In this document: positions 5,165 to 8,712 of the stretch, one piece after another
Layout: every line of letters begins with the position of its first letter
Position numbering within the stretch: the stretch's first letter is position 1
NCBI GenBank assembly: GCA_030634125.1
Contig: DAOWBJ010000054.1
Coordinates: 1 to 8,712 of the forward strand
Origin: Victivallales bacterium
GTDB lineage: Bacteria > Verrucomicrobiota > Lentisphaeria > Victivallales > Victivallaceae
Length of the DNA: 8,712 bases
Direction of reading: 5' to 3'
Position numbers and translations under genes: made by a program
Notes under the pieces: generated by a model
Seen by the model: the letters and a program-made list of their open reading frames with translations, nothing else
Told to the model about the DNA's origin: nothing
The model's database searches: none

Positions 5165-7672
5165 ATGAATTCAGATAGTTATAAATATATAAACATAAAC
5201 GGTGTATCCATTGCCTACACGGATTCAGGCAGCGGACGAACTATATTATTGGTTCACGGCTTCGCGTCTTTTTCATTCACATGGCAGAAAATGCTTAAGT
5301 TCTTCCCTGAAAATGTACGCATCGTTACAATCGACTTAAAGGGATTCGGCTATTCTGAAAAACTCTGCGATAATTATTTATCGCCGTTTGATCAGTCCCG
5401 GCTTCTTGACCAATTTATCCAGGAACTCGATTTAAATGATTTTTTCCTCGTTGCGCATTCTATGGGCGGCGCGATTGCCCTGCTTGGATTGTTTAATCCG
5501 GAAATTGAAGCGAGAGTACGCAAACTGGTTTTGATTGATACTGCCGGATTATTTCAAAAAATACCAGATTTTATTGATGATTTAACCGTCATGTCGCCAC
5601 ACAATCCACTGCTAAGACTGTCGGATGAAGATTTAATTGCCAGAATGGTGCTCGAACAAACATATTTCGACAAAGAAAAAATTACCGATGAACTAATCAA
5701 AGAATACGCTGATGTTCTACGCATAAAAAATGCCAAAGAATGCCTGATTGGATCAGCTAAACAAATAGCCATTGCCAATATACGTTCATTCCACAAGAAA
5801 ATGGCGGCTCTCAAATTACCGACATTACTAATCTGGGGCGAAGAAGATCAGATCATCGACCTTGAAGACGCATTCCTGTTTTTTCACGATTTGCGCGAAG
5901 CCAAACTCAAAATCATTCCGGAATGCGGACATAATCCACAAGAGGAACAGCCTCAAAAAACTGCCGAAATAATCGGAAAATTTCTTCGCCTGAAAATTAA
6001 AGAAAAAGAAATTTCAAAACCAGAAGAAACAAAAAAAGAAACAGCTTCGAGTGCAGTAAATGCTTCCGGTGAATATAATCATAAACTTAAAATGCGCCGC
6101 CTGATTGACCACTGGAATCCAGGCACTGTTACATTGATGATTTTCATCAAATGCCTGCAGCTGCTGAAAAAAATCGGTTTCAAAGCTGAAGAAAACGGCT
6201 GGCGTAAAGCTACCGGGATATTTTTGCGTAAAGAACATACAAAATTTATACTCGCAACCTTTAGATTACATTATTTCAACAAAACCAAAATATCTTCCAG
6301 TATAAAAACATCCAAAAAAGTTCTAGTCAAGCGACTATATGAATTTTTGCTCAAAACTCCCGCCTGTCATTGGACCAATGAAGCCGGAGTATTTATGAAC
6401 CGGCGTAAAAAAATCTTTTTTACAGACATAACCGAAGTTCAGTTTTCCGCGGATGGAATGATGCTGAAACTGGTTCCTTATTTCGATAAAACCCGCCAGA
6501 CCTTTGCCATGCTCACGCCGGAAATAAAAGAAAAGGCCTTAGAGCAAATAATTTATTACTGCAACAACACCTGTCATCTTAGAGACCCGAAACGAGCTCG
6601 GAAAATTCATAAAAAATTATCTTTATGGGTAATGTTTCAATACAATTTGTCCCGAAGCGGACAACATGAGTTAAGATTGTTCATCAATAGAATCATGAAT
6701 GGAACTTTTATTCAATTTGAAACTTTGACTGATGATCCTGAATTGCTGTTGAAAGAAAGATTAGCGACTCCAAACACACAATCTCGGCGCCATCCAGGTT
6801 TTGGATTGCTTAATATATTATGCCGTTTTACACATCATCGTGCCGATGCGTATTTGTGGTTTCAATATCACCATGTCCCGGTCGACGGAATGCCTATGCA
6901 GGAGATGCTCCAGGAACTCAAGAAAACATGGGGAAGCTGTGGACAAATTAAATATCCGGCACTGTCGAGTCCGGCGGCGGAGATGGAATTATATGATTTC
7001 GGACACGATATTTACAGGGCTAGAATATATTTATGTCTTGATAATTTTTTAAAGCTCAGAAAACAGGTTAATGAAAAATATTATTCCCAAATGGGTGGAC
7101 CCGCGACTGTCGCCAGTATGCTCATCTGGGCATTGGCGCAGCACAAAGACCTGCGCAACCGCAAATTTTTGTTCCCGGTAGATACATCTTTGCTGGTTGA
7201 CTATCCACAGGATCGCAGTATCAGCCTGGTTATTATCAGACCGGGAAAATTCTTTGATGAGAAAAAGCCGGGAAAAGGATTTCTCCAGTATCAGCGCGAA
7301 TTCAACCACCATCTGTTCGCCACCCGCCTCGGCAAAAGCGAAACTTATGAATTACTTGAACTTTACGCGCTGATTCATCCATTATTTTATTATTTTGCAA
7401 GCAAGATAATGCCCAAAGCTATGGGCGAACTTATCGGAACAGCAGGCTTAACAGTTCTCAGAGACGCTGAAATGTTCATCAGTCCAATGACCGATATTCA
7501 TTTCAATGGATTTATCGCGACAGGCAATATGAAAATGCCGACCGAAGACGGCGGAACTGCCTGCGCTATAAGTTTTTGCGGCAACAAAGAGCGCGTCCTG
7601 CAATATGCTGAAGCCATGCAGAATCTCTGCAAATACTGCGAAAATCTATTAGACGATCCAGCAGAGAACTAG
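5165..7672 (+). CDS. Fusion of alpha/beta-hydrolase with HHxxxDG acyltransferase/condensation-like domain
   Basis: The 835-residue protein has two enzyme-like halves. Residues 1-275 form a full alpha/beta-hydrolase: oxyanion HG at 31-32, nucleophile Ser99 in AHSMGG, acid Asp228 in WGEEDQ and His256 in CGHNPQ. A charged Lys/Glu linker (about 276-300) follows. Residues about 301-440 are not recognised. From about 440 to 830 the chain resembles the CoA-dependent acyltransferase/condensation superfamily, with YHHVPVDG giving HHxxxDG at 569-575 and likely catalytic His570. About 260 residues follow the motif, as in condensation, PapA or WS/DGAT-type proteins, not as in CAT or E2, where it is near the C-terminus. 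No signal peptide or clear membrane helix is seen. It may form or transfer esters and hydrolyse them, but no substrate is evident. GGAA at 5157-5160 lies 4 bases before the ATG. It stands alone on its strand and converges on coaC. Confidence 0.75.
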   Translation: MNSDSYKYININGVSIAYTDSGSGRTILLVHGFASFSFTWQKMLKFFPENVRIVTIDLKGFGYSEKLCDNYLSPFDQSRLLDQFIQELDLNDFFLVAHSMGGAIALLGLFNPEIEARVRKLVLIDTAGLFQKIPDFIDDLTVMSPHNPLLRLSDEDLIARMVLEQTYFDKEKITDELIKEYADVLRIKNAKECLIGSAKQIAIANIRSFHKKMAALKLPTLLIWGEEDQIIDLEDAFLFFHDLREAKLKIIPECGHNPQEEQPQKTAEIIGKFLRLKIKEKEISKPEETKKETASSAVNASGEYNHKLKMRRLIDHWNPGTVTLMIFIKCLQLLKKIGFKAEENGWRKATGIFLRKEHTKFILATFRLHYFNKTKISSSIKTSKKVLVKRLYEFLLKTPACHWTNEAGVFMNRRKKIFFTDITEVQFSADGMMLKLVPYFDKTRQTFAMLTPEIKEKALEQIIYYCNNTCHLRDPKRARKIHKKLSLWVMFQYNLSRSGQHELRLFINRIMNGTFIQFETLTDDPELLLKERLATPNTQSRRHPGFGLLNILCRFTHHRADAYLWFQYHHVPVDGMPMQEMLQELKKTWGSCGQIKYPALSSPAAEMELYDFGHDIYRARIYLCLDNFLKLRKQVNEKYYSQMGGPATVASMLIWALAQHKDLRNRKFLFPVDTSLLVDYPQDRSISLVIIRPGKFFDEKKPGKGFLQYQREFNHHLFATRLGKSETYELLELYALIHPLFYYFASKIMPKAMGELIGTAGLTVLRDAEMFISPMTDIHFNGFIATGNMKMPTEDGGTACAISFCGNKERVLQYAEAMQNLCKYCENLLDDPAEN

Positions 7673-7687
7673 GATATTCGGATTTTT
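7673..7687. other. 15-base gap between convergent genes, no clear terminator
   Basis: The fusion gene's TAG (7670-7672) and the coaC stop (7688-7690) face each other across 15 bases. A T-run at 7683-7688 could serve plus-strand termination, but the only nearby stem (TCTCTGC 7624-7630 with GCAGAGA 7661-7667) has a 30-base loop and lies in coding sequence. Transcripts from the two strands probably overlap at their 3' ends. Confidence 0.4.
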
Positions 7688-8221
7688 TCAGACTAGCTTG
7701 TTTATTTTTTCCAGGATTTCGCCGGGTTCCGCCATGCGTCCAAGTCCGTCGCCGCCGCAGGCTACATGTCCCGGGGCTGGGCCGATAAACTCGATTCCGC
7801 GTTCTTTTAAGATCGCCACATTGGCTTGAACAGCGGCATTATTCCACATTTCGGGGTTCATTGCCGGAGCCAGCAGGACTTTGCCGTTGTGTGTGAGGGC
7901 ATAGGTGGTCAGGGCATCATCAGCGATACCATGAGTGAATTTGCCGATAAAGTCGGCTGTGCATGGCGCGATAACCAAAAGCTCCGCACGTTCAGCCAAA
8001 GCCACATGCCCGGGCTGCCAGTCCGGCTCGTCCCATAAACTGGTCATCACCGGGTTTTTAGATAAAGTTAAAAAAGTGCGGGAAGTGATTAATTCCTGCG
8101 CTGATTTGGTCATAATTACGTGGACATCATAAGATTTTTGTGTAAGTTTACTGCATAAATCCGCGGCTTTGTAAGCCGCGATGCCACCGGTAACTCCAAG
8201 AACTATACATTTTTTAGACAT
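7688..8221 (-). CDS. coaC: Phosphopantothenoylcysteine decarboxylase, stand-alone CoaC
   Basis: The 177-residue flavoprotein decarboxylates 4'-phosphopantothenoylcysteine to 4'-phosphopantetheine in coenzyme A synthesis, in the cytoplasm. Motifs in order are GVTGGIAAYKAADL at 9-22 (FMN binding), His72 in the PGHVALAERAELL block (catalytic His), APAMNPEMW at 118-126 with Asn122, and the substrate clamp ACGGDGLGRMAEP with catalytic Cys155. Each catalytic residue is three positions before its counterpart in E. coli CoaBC (His75, Asn125, Cys158). The protein ends just after the clamp, so the CoaB synthetase domain usually fused in bacteria is absent, and the DNA that follows is the convergent fusion gene. 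CoaB must be encoded elsewhere. The start overlaps the gmk end by 8 bases and has a strong ribosome site, so the two are co-transcribed. Confidence 0.93.
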   Translation of the reverse strand: MSKKCIVLGVTGGIAAYKAADLCSKLTQKSYDVHVIMTKSAQELITSRTFLTLSKNPVMTSLWDEPDWQPGHVALAERAELLVIAPCTADFIGKFTHGIADDALTTYALTHNGKVLLAPAMNPEMWNNAAVQANVAILKERGIEFIGPAPGHVACGGDGLGRMAEPGEILEKINKLV

Positions 8222-8711
8222 TGAAAATATCCTCCGGCATTCTTTTAGTATTTAATCGCATGGCGCGGATAAGGCTTTCCATTTCATTGGCGGCGCGGTC
8301 AAAGTCATCATTGACTATCAGATAATCATATTTACGCCAGAAATTGATTTCACTTTCGGCTTTTGCCAGACGCTGGCTGATTTGTTCTTCCGAGTCCGAT
8401 GAGCGTTCGCGTAAACGTTTTTCAAGTTCAGTCATTGACGGTGGAATGATAAAAATAAATTCACAACATTTTTCCAGAACCGGATCGCTTAAGGTCGCTC
8501 GCTGGATTTGCAGTGCCCCTTGAATATCAATATCTAAAAAAACGTCTTTTCCCGCTTCAACCTGATCAATAACCTCGCTTTTCAGAGTACCATAATAGTT
8601 ACTGAAAACTTCAGCGTGTTCGATAAATTCACCAGCTTCAACACGTTTCTCAAATTCTTCCTTGCTGATATAATAATAATCAACAGAATCCTTTTCTCCC
8701 CGCCGCGGCGG
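8214..8711 (-). CDS. gmk: Guanylate kinase (N-terminus cut by window edge)
   Basis: The minus-strand frame enters from the right edge and gives 165 residues before TAA at 8214-8216. Guanylate kinase phosphorylates GMP to GDP with ATP in the cytoplasm. Visible family motifs, numbered from the first visible residue, are PRRGEKD at 2-8 (normally preceded by the TTR segment), SNYYGT at 37-42 in the GMP site, FLDIDIQGA at 58-66, RERSSDSEEQISQRL at 101-115 in the lid/arginine region, and YDYLIVNDDFD at 128-138. The family is usually about 200 residues, so roughly 35-40 are missing, including the P-loop. An ATG at 8435 is internal and not the real start. In many bacteria the order is gmk, rpoZ, coaBC; here no rpoZ lies between gmk and coaC. 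Confidence 0.95.
   Translation of the reverse strand, partial: PPRRGEKDSVDYYYISKEEFEKRVEAGEFIEHAEVFSNYYGTLKSEVIDQVEAGKDVFLDIDIQGALQIQRATLSDPVLEKCCEFIFIIPPSMTELEKRLRERSSDSEEQISQRLAKAESEINFWRKYDYLIVNDDFDRAANEMESLIRAMRLNTKRMPEDIFNV
8231..8235 (-). promoter_or_regulatory. Strong Shine-Dalgarno for coaC inside gmk
   Basis: On the minus strand GGAGG (8231-8235) lies 9 bases upstream of the coaC ATG at 8221, within the last codons of gmk. This confirms the coaC start and explains efficient translation despite the overlap. Confidence 0.8.
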
Positions 8712-8712
8712 G
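8699..8712. repeat. GC palindrome at the right edge
   Basis: CCCGCCGCGGCGGG is a perfect 14-base palindrome ending at the last base. It lies within gmk, where it encodes the conserved Pro-Pro-Arg-Arg-Gly stretch (CCG CCG CGG CGG GGA), so coding constraint explains it. Its place at the very end may mean an assembly stopped at a hard GC hairpin. Confidence 0.5.

Noticed and set aside
7624..7667. Stem TCTCTGC/GCAGAGA as a terminator of the fusion gene
   Set aside because: The 30-base loop is too long, and the stem lies in coding sequence away from the T-run.
8162..8180. Strong 8-bp hairpin (CGCGGCTT, loop TGT, AAGCCGCG) early in coaC
   Set aside because: It is fully explained by the codons of the conserved Ala-Ala-Tyr-Lys-Ala-Ala motif of the FMN-binding segment and has no T-run; no evidence of attenuation.
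8214..8435. A separate 73-residue gene from the ATG at 8435
   Set aside because: The frame continues upstream to the window edge with guanylate kinase motifs, so this ATG is an internal methionine.

Overview
The window reads as a piece of a bacterial chromosome or metagenome contig, AT-rich with short intergenic gaps. It shows no tRNA, rRNA, CRISPR array, insertion sequence or phage gene. The gene content (a PocR-type AraC regulator beside a GH38/esterase/isomerase sugar operon, and a gmk-coaC pair) would suit a polysaccharide-degrading bacterium, for example of the PVC group (Lentisphaerota/Kiritimatiellota). That placement is an inference from gene content only and is weak.

Region 1 (1-1090): the minus strand carries a regulator cut off by the left edge. 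It has an N-terminal PocR-like sensory domain and the first half of an AraC DNA-binding domain. A divergent intergenic region of 284 bases separates it from the sugar operon. This region holds a plausible sigma70-type promoter for the regulator overlapped by a direct repeat, three helically phased A-tracts (expected to bend DNA), and an extended -10 for the operon flanked by short direct and inverted repeats that may be regulator sites.

Region 2 (1091-5002): a tight plus-strand operon of three genes, with a 4-base overlap and then a 1-base gap. They encode a SASA/CE6-type carbohydrate O-acetylesterase, a GH38 alpha-mannosidase and a cupin D-lyxose (D-mannose) ketol-isomerase. None has a visible signal peptide. 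The inferred pathway is cytoplasmic: deacetylate a mannose-containing glycoside, release mannose, isomerise it to fructose. The adjacent regulator probably controls it. No transporter or kinase lies in the window.

Region 3 (5003-7672): a 162-base spacer with a possible 19-codon ORF and a perfect 14-base palindrome, then an 835-residue protein. This protein joins a complete alpha/beta-hydrolase (Ser-Asp-His triad and oxyanion HG motif) to a poorly recognisable middle segment and a C-terminal HHxxxDG acyltransferase/condensation-like domain. It is the most unusual gene here.

Region 4 (7673-8712): on the minus strand, a housekeeping pair. A guanylate kinase, cut by the right edge, overlaps by 8 bases a free-standing phosphopantothenoylcysteine decarboxylase (CoaC without a CoaB domain). 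The coaC and fusion genes converge with only 15 bases between their stop codons.
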